Assembly: GCA_016282015.1 (NCBI GenBank)
Contig: JAEEJS010000020.1
Coordinates: forward strand, 1-64,000
DNA: 64,000 nucleotides
DNA from: Bacteroidales bacterium
Lineage (GTDB): Bacteria; Bacteroidota; Bacteroidia; Bacteroidales; F082
Direction of reading: 5' to 3'
Below are positions 16,861 to 25,709 of the stretch, piece after piece (the first letter of the stretch is position 1; every line of letters starts with the position of its first letter). The notes beneath the pieces were generated by a model. That model was not told the origin of the DNA, did not search any database, and saw only the letters and a list, made by a program, of their open reading frames with translations. The translations under genes and the position numbers were made by a program.

Positions 16861-17087
16861 AGTTTATCGTAAATCTACCGGCTAACATACTGATTTTATT
16901 GATAAAGATTTATCAGTACACCCTTTCGCCTTTCATTGGGCGTCATTGCCGTTATACCCCCACCTGCTCGAATTACGGCCTGGAGGCCATACGGAAATAC
17001 GGCGCAATCAAGGGCGGATGGCTCACCATAAAACGTGTGGCATCGTGCAACCCTTGGGGAGGGTCGGGCTATGATCCGGTACCATAG
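16854..17087 (+). CDS. yidD: Membrane protein insertion efficiency factor YidD
   Basis: 77 residues. An amphipathic N-terminus is followed by the family signature '[20 protein letters not shown]', then '[20 protein letters not shown]' and '[13 protein letters not shown]', with the conserved cysteines. It assists YidC-dependent insertion at the inner membrane. The ATG lies inside the rnpA 3' end. Confidence 0.95.
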   Translation: MLKFIVNLPANILILLIKIYQYTLSPFIGRHCRYTPTCSNYGLEAIRKYGAIKGGWLTIKRVASCNPWGGSGYDPVP

Positions 17088-17114
17088 TTGACTGTCTTAA
17101 TACAATTAGGAGAT

Positions 17115-18770
17115 ATGAGATATTTTAAATTAGTCGTTTTGGTTTTGGTTTTCACCGCATTGAATGTATGTGGTCAGACCAGAAAGAACAATTTTGAAAT
17201 CGCAAAGAGCATTGACATATACAACAATGTGTTGCGTCAGCTCAATATGAATTATGTGGACGAGATAAATCCGGCCGAGCTCAATGAGGCAGCCATCAAC
17301 GCCATGTTGGAAGGTTTGGATCCGTACACAGTGTTTATCCCTGAGTCGCAGATAGAGGATGTGAAGCTGATGACCACAGGCGAATATGGCGGCATAGGCG
17401 CCACCATACAGTATTTCGAGGGAAAAGTGCAGATTGCCGAGCCTTACGAGGGCTTCCCGGCAGCCAAGGCGGGCCTTATCCCGGGCGATGTATTCCTTGA
17501 GGTGAACGGTATGGACGTGACCGGCAAGACATCGGCCGAAGTGAGCGAGTTGCTGAAAGGCACCCCTGGCACCACCCTTAAGCTTAAAATGCAGCGTCTG
17601 GGCGAGAAAGAGCCAATCGTCAAGGAAGTGAAACGCGAAAAGATAAAAATCGACAATATCCCTTATTCGACAGTGTTCGACAACGGAGTTGGATATGCAA
17701 TACTTTCACAGTTTACCAAGGATTGCGCCAAAGAGTTGAAAGATGTCATAGTCGACATGAAGAAAAAACACGATTTGAAAGGCTTCATACTCGACTTGCG
17801 CGGCAATGGAGGCGGTCTGCTCAACGAGGCGGTTGACATAGTGAATATGTTCGTTCCAAAGAATAAACTCGTTGTGTATCAGAAGGGTAAGGTGAAAGAT
17901 CAAAACTACAACCACTATACCAAACACGAGCCTTTGGACCTCGACATACCGCTGGTGATTCTGGTGAACGAAGGCAGCGCCTCGGCTTCGGAGATAGTGG
18001 CCGGCTCAATTCAGGACTTTGACCGCGGCGTCATAGTCGGACAGCGCACCTTCGGCAAAGGCCTGGTGCAAAACATATTCCCTATGAGCTACAACACACA
18101 GATCAAGGTGACTGTGGCACATTACTACCTGCCCAGCAACCGTTGCATCCAGGAAATCGACTATTCCAAGAAAAACAATAAAGCCGCAGCTGACACCTTG
18201 ACCAAAAACGACACTCTCGGTCAGGCTTTCCACACAGCTAACGGCCGCGTGGTATACGAAGGTCATGGCATTCAGCCCGACGTGAAGCTGGAACCTCAGA
18301 TGATGTCGACCATCACCACCCATCTTTATGCTAAGAACCTCTTCTTCAAATATGCCAACCTGTATTACAGCAAGCATAAATCTATCAAAGGTCCTAAGGA
18401 TTTCAAAATCACCGACGAAATTTATGATGATTTCATGAAGTTTGTCAAAGACGAGGGCTTCACCTTCACTTCAAAGAGCGAGGAAGACATAAAACAGCTG
18501 GAAAAGACAGCCAAGGCCGAGGGTTATCTCGAACAGATCAAGCCTATACTTGACCAGGCTGTGGCCGCTATAGAAGTGGAGAAGACCAAAGACCTTCTAG
18601 ACAACCGCAGTGAGATTGAGATGCTGATAGAGACTGAGATTGTGACGCGTTACTACTATCAGAAAGGCCGTATCATCGCCACACTGGAAGATGATCCGGA
18701 GCTGAAACGCGCTTTCGAAGTTATTCTGAATCAGGAGGAATACAATAATATCCTAAAGGGTACAAAGTAG
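17115..18770 (+). CDS. C-terminal processing peptidase (S41A family)
   Basis: 551 residues from the ATG at 17115, which has a strong AGGAG ribosome-binding site 4 bases ahead. The TTG at 17088 is rejected. The signal peptide ends at 'ALNVCGQ'. A PDZ domain (about 85-165, 'GGIGATIQYFEGKVQIAEPY', 'GLIPGDVFLEVNGMDV') is followed by the S41 catalytic domain with Ser in 'NEGSASASEIVAGSI' and Lys in 'GQRTFGKGLVQ'. An extra helical C-terminal part (about 400-551) is usual for Bacteroidetes CtpA-type proteases. It is periplasmic and trims or degrades envelope proteins. Confidence 0.93.
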   Translation: MRYFKLVVLVLVFTALNVCGQTRKNNFEIAKSIDIYNNVLRQLNMNYVDEINPAELNEAAINAMLEGLDPYTVFIPESQIEDVKLMTTGEYGGIGATIQYFEGKVQIAEPYEGFPAAKAGLIPGDVFLEVNGMDVTGKTSAEVSELLKGTPGTTLKLKMQRLGEKEPIVKEVKREKIKIDNIPYSTVFDNGVGYAILSQFTKDCAKELKDVIVDMKKKHDLKGFILDLRGNGGGLLNEAVDIVNMFVPKNKLVVYQKGKVKDQNYNHYTKHEPLDLDIPLVILVNEGSASASEIVAGSIQDFDRGVIVGQRTFGKGLVQNIFPMSYNTQIKVTVAHYYLPSNRCIQEIDYSKKNNKAAADTLTKNDTLGQAFHTANGRVVYEGHGIQPDVKLEPQMMSTITTHLYAKNLFFKYANLYYSKHKSIKGPKDFKITDEIYDDFMKFVKDEGFTFTSKSEEDIKQLEKTAKAEGYLEQIKPILDQAVAAIEVEKTKDLLDNRSEIEMLIETEIVTRYYYQKGRIIATLEDDPELKRAFEVILNQEEYNNILKGTK

Positions 18771-18798
18771 CCCGGTTGCTATAACAATTACCGGGTTT
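18771..18798. terminator. Hairpin between convergent ctpA-like and GtrA genes
   Basis: CCCGGT (18771-18776) pairs with ACCGGG (18790-18795), followed by TTT. It sits in the 26-base gap between convergent genes and may serve both strands. The stem is short. Confidence 0.45.
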
Positions 18799-19186
18799 AC
18801 TTAAAGGTAAACAGCACGTTGGCGAAGAAATTCCACAGCGTGGCTACGCCTATGGCAAAAACTTTGCTGAGGTAAAAATTCCATTTCAGTTTTTCGGTCA
18901 GGAGGTAAAGCGTCAGCGAGTTGATGCCCAGGCCTATGGCTGAGACAAGCATGAATTTCCCGTATTCTGTTGCCACATTGGCATTTTCGCTTTGGAAAGT
19001 CCAAATGCGGTTCAGAATGTAGTTGGAAGTGGCGGCGCAGATGAAACCTATGGCATTGCTAAGGTATTTGTTGATGCGGATTTTTTCCTTGCAGAGATAG
19101 GTTATCCCGAAGTCGACAATGACGCCCGAGAAGCCTACGACGCCGAATTTCAAGAATTTCAATATGAAGAGCTTGTCAATTACCAT
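18797..19186 (-). CDS. GtrA-like membrane protein
   Basis: 129 residues with four hydrophobic helices. The family pattern is clear: 'LKFGVVGFSGVIVDFGITYL', 'ATSNYILNRIWTFQSE', 'LYLLTEKL' and the final 'LWNFFANVLFTFK'. GtrA-type proteins flip or position prenyl-linked sugars for cell-surface glycosylation. It is 8 bases downstream of the CPBP protease gene. Confidence 0.9.
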   Translation of the reverse strand: MVIDKLFILKFLKFGVVGFSGVIVDFGITYLCKEKIRINKYLSNAIGFICAATSNYILNRIWTFQSENANVATEYGKFMLVSAIGLGINSLTLYLLTEKLKWNFYLSKVFAIGVATLWNFFANVLFTFK

Positions 19187-19194
19187 TTATTAGT

Positions 19195-20076
19195 CTAGAG
19201 TTTAATCTTGTATTTTAAATTCTTCCGTTCCGAAAAACGATTACAAAATATAAATATTGCTACGGTTACAATCAGGCTGAGTATGATAACCAAAACATTG
19301 CCGGTGCTGCCGAAATGCTCGACATCTATGTCGGTGAAGCCTCTGGTGTTAAGGTAATATAGCATTACGATAACGGCATTGTTTAAAAAGTGCATCAGCA
19401 TGGACGGTATGATGGAGCCCGACATCCAGAACATATAGCCCAGCATCAGTCCGAGTATGGCGCGTGGGAAGAATCCGAAGAAATCTAAGTGGAAAGCCGA
19501 GAAGATTATAGCTGTCATTATGATAGCCAGGTGAGCGTTCCGGAAAATTTTAATCAGGGCCTGTTGTATCACCGAACGGAACAGCAATTCCTCGCTGATG
19601 GCTGCTAAAGCCGCGATAATTATCAAGCTGGAAAATAGCGAGCCTTGCCCGATTAACAGTTTTATAACTTCCTCTGAACTTGCTTGAAGGCTTCGCATTT
19701 GCTCCTCTATCGCACTCATAGATTCAGGAAAACTGATGCTGTTGTTCCAATCAGTCACCATGCTGAGGAACGGTATGATGGTGAACATAGCCACGATTCC
19801 AAGTAGTGACCATAATGGTATCTTATTGAATCCCAGATAATTCCAAGGCTTTTCTTGAACAAGCATCGCATATACTACTGCCGGCATCATAAAACCGACC
19901 ACCTGACTTAAAACTTGGATGATCCGCAAGTTTCTCAGATCAGTTGGGGAACCTCCGTTTATCATGCTCACAAAAAACCCCAGCACACTGCTGAAAATCA
20001 GCCCGAAGAGCAGAAGCAGCAGAAATATGAGGAGTCTGTTGCCTTGAGAGGTTTTTTTTATCAGAGGAAATGTCAT
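19195..20076 (-). CDS. CPBP-family intramembrane metalloprotease
   Basis: 293 residues with about eight hydrophobic segments. The ABI/CPBP motifs are present: EExxxR in 'AAISEELLFRSVIQQ' (about 160-175), the FxxxH in 'IIFSAFHLDFFGF', and the late 'HFLNNAVI' histidine segment. Family members are related to Rce1 and may process prenylated or other membrane substrates. No substrate is suggested by the neighbours. Confidence 0.88.
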   Translation of the reverse strand: MTFPLIKKTSQGNRLLIFLLLLLFGLIFSSVLGFFVSMINGGSPTDLRNLRIIQVLSQVVGFMMPAVVYAMLVQEKPWNYLGFNKIPLWSLLGIVAMFTIIPFLSMVTDWNNSISFPESMSAIEEQMRSLQASSEEVIKLLIGQGSLFSSLIIIAALAAISEELLFRSVIQQALIKIFRNAHLAIIMTAIIFSAFHLDFFGFFPRAILGLMLGYMFWMSGSIIPSMLMHFLNNAVIVMLYYLNTRGFTDIDVEHFGSTGNVLVIILSLIVTVAIFIFCNRFSERKNLKYKIKL

Positions 20077-20098
20077 GTTCTTTATCGTAAAGGCATTG

Positions 20099-21499
20099 CT
20101 AACGGCCGTAATTCTTTATTATATTTTTCAGCATCAATATCAGTTTCTCATTATCCAAGAGAGCCTCCAGACTCTGGTGCATGCGGAATTTCCAGCGCCA
20201 CTTCGGATCGGCGGGCTCGTTGATTTGCTCTTCCCAAGTGTTGTCCCAGCGGAAATCGCCGTCCATGGCCATGTAATCCTGAATGGGGAGTATGACCCAC
20301 TGCGAACTTGAATTCATGTGCTGTTCCACGATTTCCCGGCAAATACATGGCTCGCAGAAATACGGCGGATTGTCGGTGTGAAGCAGCATCTCGTGATAGA
20401 ATCTGGCCGAAATATCCCTGTTCTGTTCCCACCAGCCTCTAATTGTCGGCATGTCGTGGGTGCCAGTGGTATCTACGCTCAGATAAGGGTTCTCGCGAGG
20501 GTCGCTGAACGGACGTGAGCTGTTTTTCGGCATACGTTGAACCTCTAGGCTCAAGATGCCCAGCTCGCGCATAACACCCGGCACACAAGGTGCCACCATG
20601 CCCAGGTCTTCGCCGCAGATAAGGAGAGACTTGCCTTGGCGCGTCTCTGCAGTTGGCAAGTCGAAAACCGCTGACAGCCGTTTGCGACCTTCAATCTCCC
20701 AGGTCTTGGGGTCGGCGGGGGAATAATGTCCGTAGCTTGCGTCTGGACTGCCTTTTGGAATCTCCCAAATGCGGAAAAAGCCGAGAATATGGTCTATGCG
20801 CAAGGCGTCGAAATATTTCTTGAACCATTCCGCACGGCCTTTCCACCACTGGAAATTGTCCTTTTCCATGGCCGCCCAATTGTAGGTAGGGAAACCCCAG
20901 TTTTGGCCTTGGGCTGCAAATGCGTCAGGCGGAGCGCCTGTTTCCATGTCCAAATTGAACAGGTGAGGGTGCTGCTTGACGTCCTCGCTGTCGCGGTTGA
21001 CGCCGATTGGGAGGTCGCCCTTGAGCATTATGCCTTTGGCATGCAGATAATCGACGGCTTCAGAGAGCTGTTTGTCGCACTGCTGTTGTAGAAACTCGTA
21101 AAACTCGGGTTTCTTGCCGCGTTTTTCGGCATATACCTTTTGGAGATAGTCCATCTTAACCCGGAAAACCTCAGGATAATCGACGAATTCCCTGGCGTTG
21201 AGCTCTTTTTTCAGCTCTTGAAAACGCTGCATCTCGTTCTCGTCTTTGAGAACACCCACCTTCTCCATATTGAGATAGATGGGATGCAGAGCTTTGGTTG
21301 ATATTGATTTGTAAGGATATGAATCGCTCCAGCCGCCATCAGTGGTGGTGTCGTTGATGGGCAGAATCTGAATGAGTTTCAGACCGGTGGCAACACACCA
21401 ATCGGCAAGTTTCTTCAGGTCAAGAAACTCGCCGATGCCGCAACTTTCTTCGCTTCTCAGCGAAAAAACAGGCACTGCAACGCCGCTGTAATAATTCAT
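20099..21499 (-). CDS. malQ: 4-alpha-glucanotransferase, GH77, compact form
   Basis: 466 residues. Catalytic residues fit GH77: nucleophile Asp236 in 'LRIDHILGFF', acid/base Glu297 in 'ICGEDLG', and Asp349 in 'TTGTHDMPTIRGWW'. The text 'GDLPIGVNRDSEDV' and 'TGAPPDAFAAQGQNWGFPTY' is like the DPE2/Bacteroides-type enzymes, but those are usually far longer because of N-terminal CBM20 starch-binding domains and an insert. Here the protein begins directly at the catalytic barrel ('GVAVPVFSLRSEESCGIGEF'). It disproportionates malto-oligosaccharides in the cytoplasm. Confidence 0.93.
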   Translation of the reverse strand: MNYYSGVAVPVFSLRSEESCGIGEFLDLKKLADWCVATGLKLIQILPINDTTTDGGWSDSYPYKSISTKALHPIYLNMEKVGVLKDENEMQRFQELKKELNAREFVDYPEVFRVKMDYLQKVYAEKRGKKPEFYEFLQQQCDKQLSEAVDYLHAKGIMLKGDLPIGVNRDSEDVKQHPHLFNLDMETGAPPDAFAAQGQNWGFPTYNWAAMEKDNFQWWKGRAEWFKKYFDALRIDHILGFFRIWEIPKGSPDASYGHYSPADPKTWEIEGRKRLSAVFDLPTAETRQGKSLLICGEDLGMVAPCVPGVMRELGILSLEVQRMPKNSSRPFSDPRENPYLSVDTTGTHDMPTIRGWWEQNRDISARFYHEMLLHTDNPPYFCEPCICREIVEQHMNSSSQWVILPIQDYMAMDGDFRWDNTWEEQINEPADPKWRWKFRMHQSLEALLDNEKLILMLKNIIKNYGR

Positions 21500-21519
21500 A
21501 AGTTTAATGCTTGCGAAGA

Positions 21520-22086
21520 TTACAGTTTGTCAATTTCTTTGCAAAGGTTGTTGAAGATGTCTGAAATTTCTCCAACGCCATTGATACCGACAAGGTTGCC
21601 TTGTTTTTTGTAATAGTCGAGCACCGGGGCGGTCTTCTCGCGGTATTCCACGAAACGGTGTTTGATTGAGTCGATGTTGTCATCGGCGCGACCGCTGGTC
21701 TTGCCGCGTTCCAGCATGCGGTTGATGAGGATATCCTCAGGCACCTCAAGGCTGTAGACAGCGTCAATCTTCAGCGAGAACTCCTTCATGATGGAGTCGA
21801 GCATCTCGGCCTGCTTGACAGTGCGCGGGAAACCGTCGAACAGGAATCCACCAGATTTCAGGTTGGCAGCCACGCGGCCTTTGATGATGGAGACGACTAT
21901 CTCGTCCGAGACCAAGCCGCCTTTGCTGATGATGTCTTTCACTTTCTTGCCGATTTCCGATTCGGCAGCCATCTCCTCGCGAAGAATGTCGCCTGTGGAG
22001 AGGTAAGTGAGTTGGTATTTCTCTTTAAGTTGCTGTGACTGAGTGCCTTTACCGGCACCTGGAGGTCCAAAAAGAATGATATTCAT
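21520..22086 (-). CDS. adk: Adenylate kinase
   Basis: 188 residues, the short-LID form. The P-loop 'GPPGAGKGTQ' is at 7-16, with 'STGDILREEM', 'DGFPRTVKQAEML' and 'ERGKTSGRADDN'. It interconverts 2 ADP with AMP and ATP. The ATG overlaps the hpt end by one base. Confidence 0.97.
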   Translation of the reverse strand: MNIILFGPPGAGKGTQSQQLKEKYQLTYLSTGDILREEMAAESEIGKKVKDIISKGGLVSDEIVVSIIKGRVAANLKSGGFLFDGFPRTVKQAEMLDSIMKEFSLKIDAVYSLEVPEDILINRMLERGKTSGRADDNIDSIKHRFVEYREKTAPVLDYYKKQGNLVGINGVGEISDIFNNLCKEIDKL

Positions 22087-22625
22087 TATTCAACAATTTT
22101 ATAGATTTCTTTCAAATTGCGACCGTATTCGTTGTAGTCTAGGCCATAGCCCACAATGAACTCGTTACTGATGTTCATTCCGATATAGTCGACTTTATAA
22201 TTGTATTTGAAGGCATTGGGCTTGAACATCATGGTGGCTATGCGTATGCTTTTGGCCTGTTTTTCGGCAAGGTCTTTCAGCAGCAGGCGCATGGTGAAGC
22301 CTGAGTCGATGATGTCTTCCACTATGACTATGTCGCGTCCTTTCACCTGATTGGCATCCAAACCTATCAGCTCGTTGGGCTTGCCGGTGCTTTCGGTGCC
22401 GACGTAGGTCTTGTATTTTACGAACGACATCTCGCAAGCCATGTCCAGGCTCTTGAACAACTCGGCGGCGAACATGAAAGCGCCGTTGAGCATTACCAGA
22501 AACAGAGGGTCGCGTCCTTCCATATCATGTTTAATCTCAGAGGCTATACGGTGAATTTCTTTCTCAATTGCTTCCTGCGGAATATAAGGGGCGAATTCTC
22601 TGTCAGAAACTTTTACAATGCTCAT
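22086..22625 (-). CDS. hpt: Hypoxanthine phosphoribosyltransferase
   Basis: 179 residues. The PRPP-binding signature is 'GRDIVIVEDIIDSGFTM', and 'VMLNGAFMFAAEL' and 'DYIGMNISNEFIVGYGLDYN' match the Hpt family. It salvages hypoxanthine or guanine with PRPP. It is coupled to adk, and purE lies divergently across the promoter region, so purine metabolism genes flank one intergenic region. Confidence 0.95.
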   Translation of the reverse strand: MSIVKVSDREFAPYIPQEAIEKEIHRIASEIKHDMEGRDPLFLVMLNGAFMFAAELFKSLDMACEMSFVKYKTYVGTESTGKPNELIGLDANQVKGRDIVIVEDIIDSGFTMRLLLKDLAEKQAKSIRIATMMFKPNAFKYNYKVDYIGMNISNEFIVGYGLDYNEYGRNLKEIYKIVE

Positions 22626-22668
22626 AATCAGATGCTTATAAAAAACCGTTAAAAATTATTAACTTTTG

Positions 22669-22676
22669 CAAATATA
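22669..22676 (-). promoter_or_regulatory. -7 promoter motif for hpt-adk
   Basis: Minus-strand TATATTTG, about 44 bases before the hpt ATG. Confidence 0.5.
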
Positions 22677-22693
22677 AGTTTTTATTTTATTAG

Positions 22694-22701
22694 TAACTTT
22701 G
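22694..22701 (+). promoter_or_regulatory. -7 promoter motif for purE
   Basis: TAACTTTG, 21 bases before the purE ATG and divergent from the hpt motif. Confidence 0.55.
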
Positions 22702-22722
22702 CAAAAATAAAATTTTAAGAAA

Positions 22723-23229
22723 ATGAATCCTTTAGTAAGTGTGATAATGGGAAGCACATCGGACCTCCCGGTTATGGAAAAAGGCCTCGCTTTCCTCGAT
22801 GAGATGGAGATACCTTTTGAGATGAACGCTCTCAGCGCTCACCGCACCCCTGAATTGGTGGAAGAGTTTGCCCGCAATGCCCAGAAACGCGGTATAAAAG
22901 TCATAATTGCCGCAGCAGGCATGGCCGCACATCTGCCAGGCGTGATAGCCGCAATGACTCCAATACCTGTCATCGGAATCCCGGTAAAATCCGGCAACGA
23001 CGGCATGGATGCACTCTTCTCGATAGTTCAGATGCCTCCAGGAATCCCTGTAGCAACAGTGGGTATCAATAACTCGCTCAATGCAGCCATACTTGCGGCC
23101 CAGATCCTTGCCAATGGTGACGCCTCTATAGCTGAGAAGGTGGTCAACTACAAGGAAGGTCTCAAGAAGAAAATCGCCAAGGCCAACGAAGAGCTGAAGG
23201 AGATACACTACAAATTCAAAACCAATTGA
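22723..23229 (+). CDS. purE: N5-carboxyaminoimidazole ribonucleotide mutase
   Basis: 168 residues. The class I PurE motifs are 'IMGSTSDLPVMEKG', 'SAHRTPELVEEFA', 'AAAGMAAHLPGVIAAMT' and 'VIGIPVKSG'. It makes carboxyaminoimidazole ribonucleotide in purine synthesis. Its TGA overlaps the rhomboid ATG (TGATG). Confidence 0.96.
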   Translation: MNPLVSVIMGSTSDLPVMEKGLAFLDEMEIPFEMNALSAHRTPELVEEFARNAQKRGIKVIIAAAGMAAHLPGVIAAMTPIPVIGIPVKSGNDGMDALFSIVQMPPGIPVATVGINNSLNAAILAAQILANGDASIAEKVVNYKEGLKKKIAKANEELKEIHYKFKTN

Positions 23230-23945
23230 TGAACAGCGATGAGGTCAGGGAGGAGAGGCGGCGCCTGCTGCGCAGCTTCACAGTCCCCTTGTTGTTCGTA
23301 GCTGTCATCTGGGCGGTGAAAGCCGTCGAGGAGATATTTCATCTCGACTTCTCGTTTTTAGGAGTGAAGCCCTTGCAAGCCGACGGCATTCCTGGCATTT
23401 TCCTGTTCCATTTCCTGCACGGAAGCTGGAGCCATCTGTATGCCAACACCTTGCCTATACTGGCCTTGGGTGCCTGCCTGTATTATTTCTATCGTCCGAT
23501 AGCCACCAAGATTTGGCTGTTGCTGATGTTCTCGACGGGCCTGCTAGTATGGTGCGGCGCTCGCGGAGGCGTTCACGTCGGAGCGAGCGCCTTGATATAC
23601 GGTCTGGCATTTTTCCTGATGCTCAGCGGATTTATCCGTCGCAATAAAAGCCTTGTGATAGTTTCATTTCTGGTGATTTTCCTCTATGGGAGCCTCATAT
23701 GGGGTCTCTATCCGAAATATGCCATCGACAACCACATCTCATGGGAGGGGCATCTGGCAGGCTTTATCATGGGTGTAGCCTTGGCCATTTTCTACAAAAA
23801 CGAAGGCCCCCAACGCGAAAAAGACGATGAAGATGAGGATGATGAGGATGATGACGACCCTTATTGGGACGTGCCCGAACCGCCACAGGAGGAACTAACC
23901 CAGCCGAGGTATTTCAGACATTTTTTCCTAAAAATTTTTGCATGA
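23229..23945 (+). CDS. Rhomboid-family intramembrane serine protease
   Basis: 238 residues with about six hydrophobic segments between 17 and 205. Catalytic Ser120 lies in 'HVGASALIYG' and His175 in 'WEGHLAGFIMG', and the first loop has 'HGSWSHLYANTLPI', all rhomboid features. The C-terminus is an acidic cytoplasmic tail (DDEDEDDEDDDD) followed by a proline-rich end. The ATG at 23229 is preferred over the TTG at 23226. The last 32 bases overlap the 3' end of the opposing GNAT-symporter gene. Confidence 0.9.
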   Translation: MNSDEVREERRRLLRSFTVPLLFVAVIWAVKAVEEIFHLDFSFLGVKPLQADGIPGIFLFHFLHGSWSHLYANTLPILALGACLYYFYRPIATKIWLLLMFSTGLLVWCGARGGVHVGASALIYGLAFFLMLSGFIRRNKSLVIVSFLVIFLYGSLIWGLYPKYAIDNHISWEGHLAGFIMGVALAIFYKNEGPQREKDDEDEDDEDDDDPYWDVPEPPQEELTQPRYFRHFFLKIFA

Positions 23946-25644
23946 CGACCGCGCATGAGGCGTCGCCGGTGATTGACATTACAGTTCGGCCCATATCGAT
24001 GATACGGTCGATGCCGGCTGCCACTGCCACACATTCAACAGGGATGCCTGCCGAGGCGAACACCATGGCCATCAGTGCCAAGCTGCCGCCCGGGATGCCC
24101 GGAGTGCCTATGGAAGCTATTGTTGATGCGAAGGCTATGGCCATATACTGACTCATGGTGAGGTCGATGCCGCAGCAGTTTGCCATGAACACCGATGCCA
24201 CGCCGAGATATATTGCTACGCCGTCCATGTTGATGGTAGCGCCTAACGAAAGCACAAAACGTCCAATATCTTTGCTGACGCCCAGTTTCTCAGTGCATTG
24301 CATGGAGTAAGGCAAGGTCGCCACCGATGAGTCGCTGGAGAAGGCGAACAGCATGGCCGGCTGCATGCCCTTGAAGAACTTGAGAGGGGAGATGCCGCCA
24401 AGGACCCACACCGCTGAGGAATATATCAATCCTGCATGAACGACGAAGCAGAAATATGCCAAGGCCAGCAATGCTGCGTAGGACCCGAGTACCGCAGGAC
24501 CGTTTTCTACCACCACTGGCGTCAGCATGCAGAACACGCCGAACGGCGCCAGCGCCATGATATATTCAAGAATTTTACCCACCACATCGTTGAAGCTTAG
24601 CGTCACCTTGCGCGCCATCTCGCCTTTCTCGCCTATATGCACCATGGCGATACCAAAGAAAAGCGCAATCACTATGACCTGCATCATCGCCATCGAGCTC
24701 ACAGGAATAAGGATATTGTCCGGAAACATGGCAACTATCTGATCCATCACCGACAGGTGATGTGTATGGATAACATCTGTAACAGCTTCGGTGCTGATTT
24801 TTATGGTTGGTAGAAAGCCTTTCGCCAGACTGGGCACGACCAAGCCGAGTGTCACGGCAAAGAGTGTCGTTATTATAAAATACATCAAGGTGCGGAGTCC
24901 CAGTTTGCCCACTTTCGAGACATCGTTCATCGAAAGTATGCCTGCCATGATGGAGAAGAGTACCAGAGGCACCACGATGAATTTCAATAAATTAAGAAAG
25001 ATAGTGCCCCAAGGTTTGATATATTCGTTGACAAAGTGGGCTTGGTTGCGCAGCAGCACGCCGGCTATCACTGCCAGCACTAAGGCGATGCCGATTTGGG
25101 CGGTGAGAGAAATCTTTTTCTTTTCAGTCATTTTTTGATAAGCTAAACGTTCGTCGCCGTTGGCAAGATGTATGATTCCGCAGTATTTGAAACCGTGTTT
25201 CTCGATATTATGCTGCATTATTTTGTTGTCGCGATGCGTATCGATGCGGATGTTGTGTTCTTTGGCGAAGCAAAACTCCATGATACTCTGGAAGATGCCA
25301 TGCGCCTCGGGAAAACTCGCAATGCGGTGTATCACGTGGTAAGGCTTTGTGTCGTTGAGCCATTTGCCGTCGTAAATCTTGTCGTAGGTGGGTTCCGGCG
25401 ATGGCAGAAAGGCGAAATACGCCACAATCTTTCCATCGTCTTCGACCACGAAGCCGCCGTCTTTCTCTATGTCAGCCTGTACAATCTCCAGCGACGGATA
25501 GCCGTCAGTCCACTGGTTCGCGTTCCCATCCGCCGCCATGATGCCTTTCGCTGCCGCGAAGACCTCGAGCAGTCGTTCGCCGTCTTTAGGCAACGACACT
25601 TTGCGAATTTTGCGGGTTGGTTGAGAATTGTCAATCTTTGACAT
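23914..25644 (-). CDS. Fusion: GNAT acetyltransferase domain + dicarboxylate/amino-acid:cation symporter
   Basis: 576 residues from the ATG at 25644; a TTG 60 bases further upstream would overlap the promoter motif. Residues about 10-170 are a complete GNAT domain ('GYPSLEIVQADIE', 'IRIDTHRDNKIMQHNIEKHG'). Residues 172-576 are a full DAACS (GltP/DctA-like) carrier: eight helices, the serine-rich 'SSDSSVATLP', 'GATINMDGVAIY' and 'IGTPGIPGGSLALMAMVFAS'. The join is 'LAYQKMTEKKK', where the Met (codon at 25131-25129) is the normal carrier start. It follows a run of six A; five A would give CAA AAA TGA and an ATGA overlap, i.e. two genes. The fusion may thus be real, a recent one-base insertion, or a sequencing artefact. 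Confidence 0.82.
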   Translation of the reverse strand: MSKIDNSQPTRKIRKVSLPKDGERLLEVFAAAKGIMAADGNANQWTDGYPSLEIVQADIEKDGGFVVEDDGKIVAYFAFLPSPEPTYDKIYDGKWLNDTKPYHVIHRIASFPEAHGIFQSIMEFCFAKEHNIRIDTHRDNKIMQHNIEKHGFKYCGIIHLANGDERLAYQKMTEKKKISLTAQIGIALVLAVIAGVLLRNQAHFVNEYIKPWGTIFLNLLKFIVVPLVLFSIMAGILSMNDVSKVGKLGLRTLMYFIITTLFAVTLGLVVPSLAKGFLPTIKISTEAVTDVIHTHHLSVMDQIVAMFPDNILIPVSSMAMMQVIVIALFFGIAMVHIGEKGEMARKVTLSFNDVVGKILEYIMALAPFGVFCMLTPVVVENGPAVLGSYAALLALAYFCFVVHAGLIYSSAVWVLGGISPLKFFKGMQPAMLFAFSSDSSVATLPYSMQCTEKLGVSKDIGRFVLSLGATINMDGVAIYLGVASVFMANCCGIDLTMSQYMAIAFASTIASIGTPGIPGGSLALMAMVFASAGIPVECVAVAAGIDRIIDMGRTVMSITGDASCAVVMQKFLGKNV

Positions 25645-25652
25645 AAAGATGC

Positions 25653-25701
25653 TTTTTTCGGTGCAAATATAATGATTTTTGTTATATTTGCACCGAAAAA
25701 A
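25653..25701. promoter_or_regulatory. Perfect 20-base inverted repeat holding two divergent -7 promoter motifs
   Basis: The left arm 25653-25672 and right arm 25682-25701 are exact reverse complements around a 9-base spacer. Each arm contains TTATATTTGCACC, i.e. a TAnnTTTG motif, so the plus-strand motif (lipoprotein gene, ATG 25710) and the minus-strand motif (GNAT-symporter, ATG 25644) are mirror images facing opposite ways. The palindrome may also be a dimeric regulator's binding site. The pairing is seen directly; function is inferred. Confidence 0.7.
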
Positions 25702-25709
25702 CAATTGCT

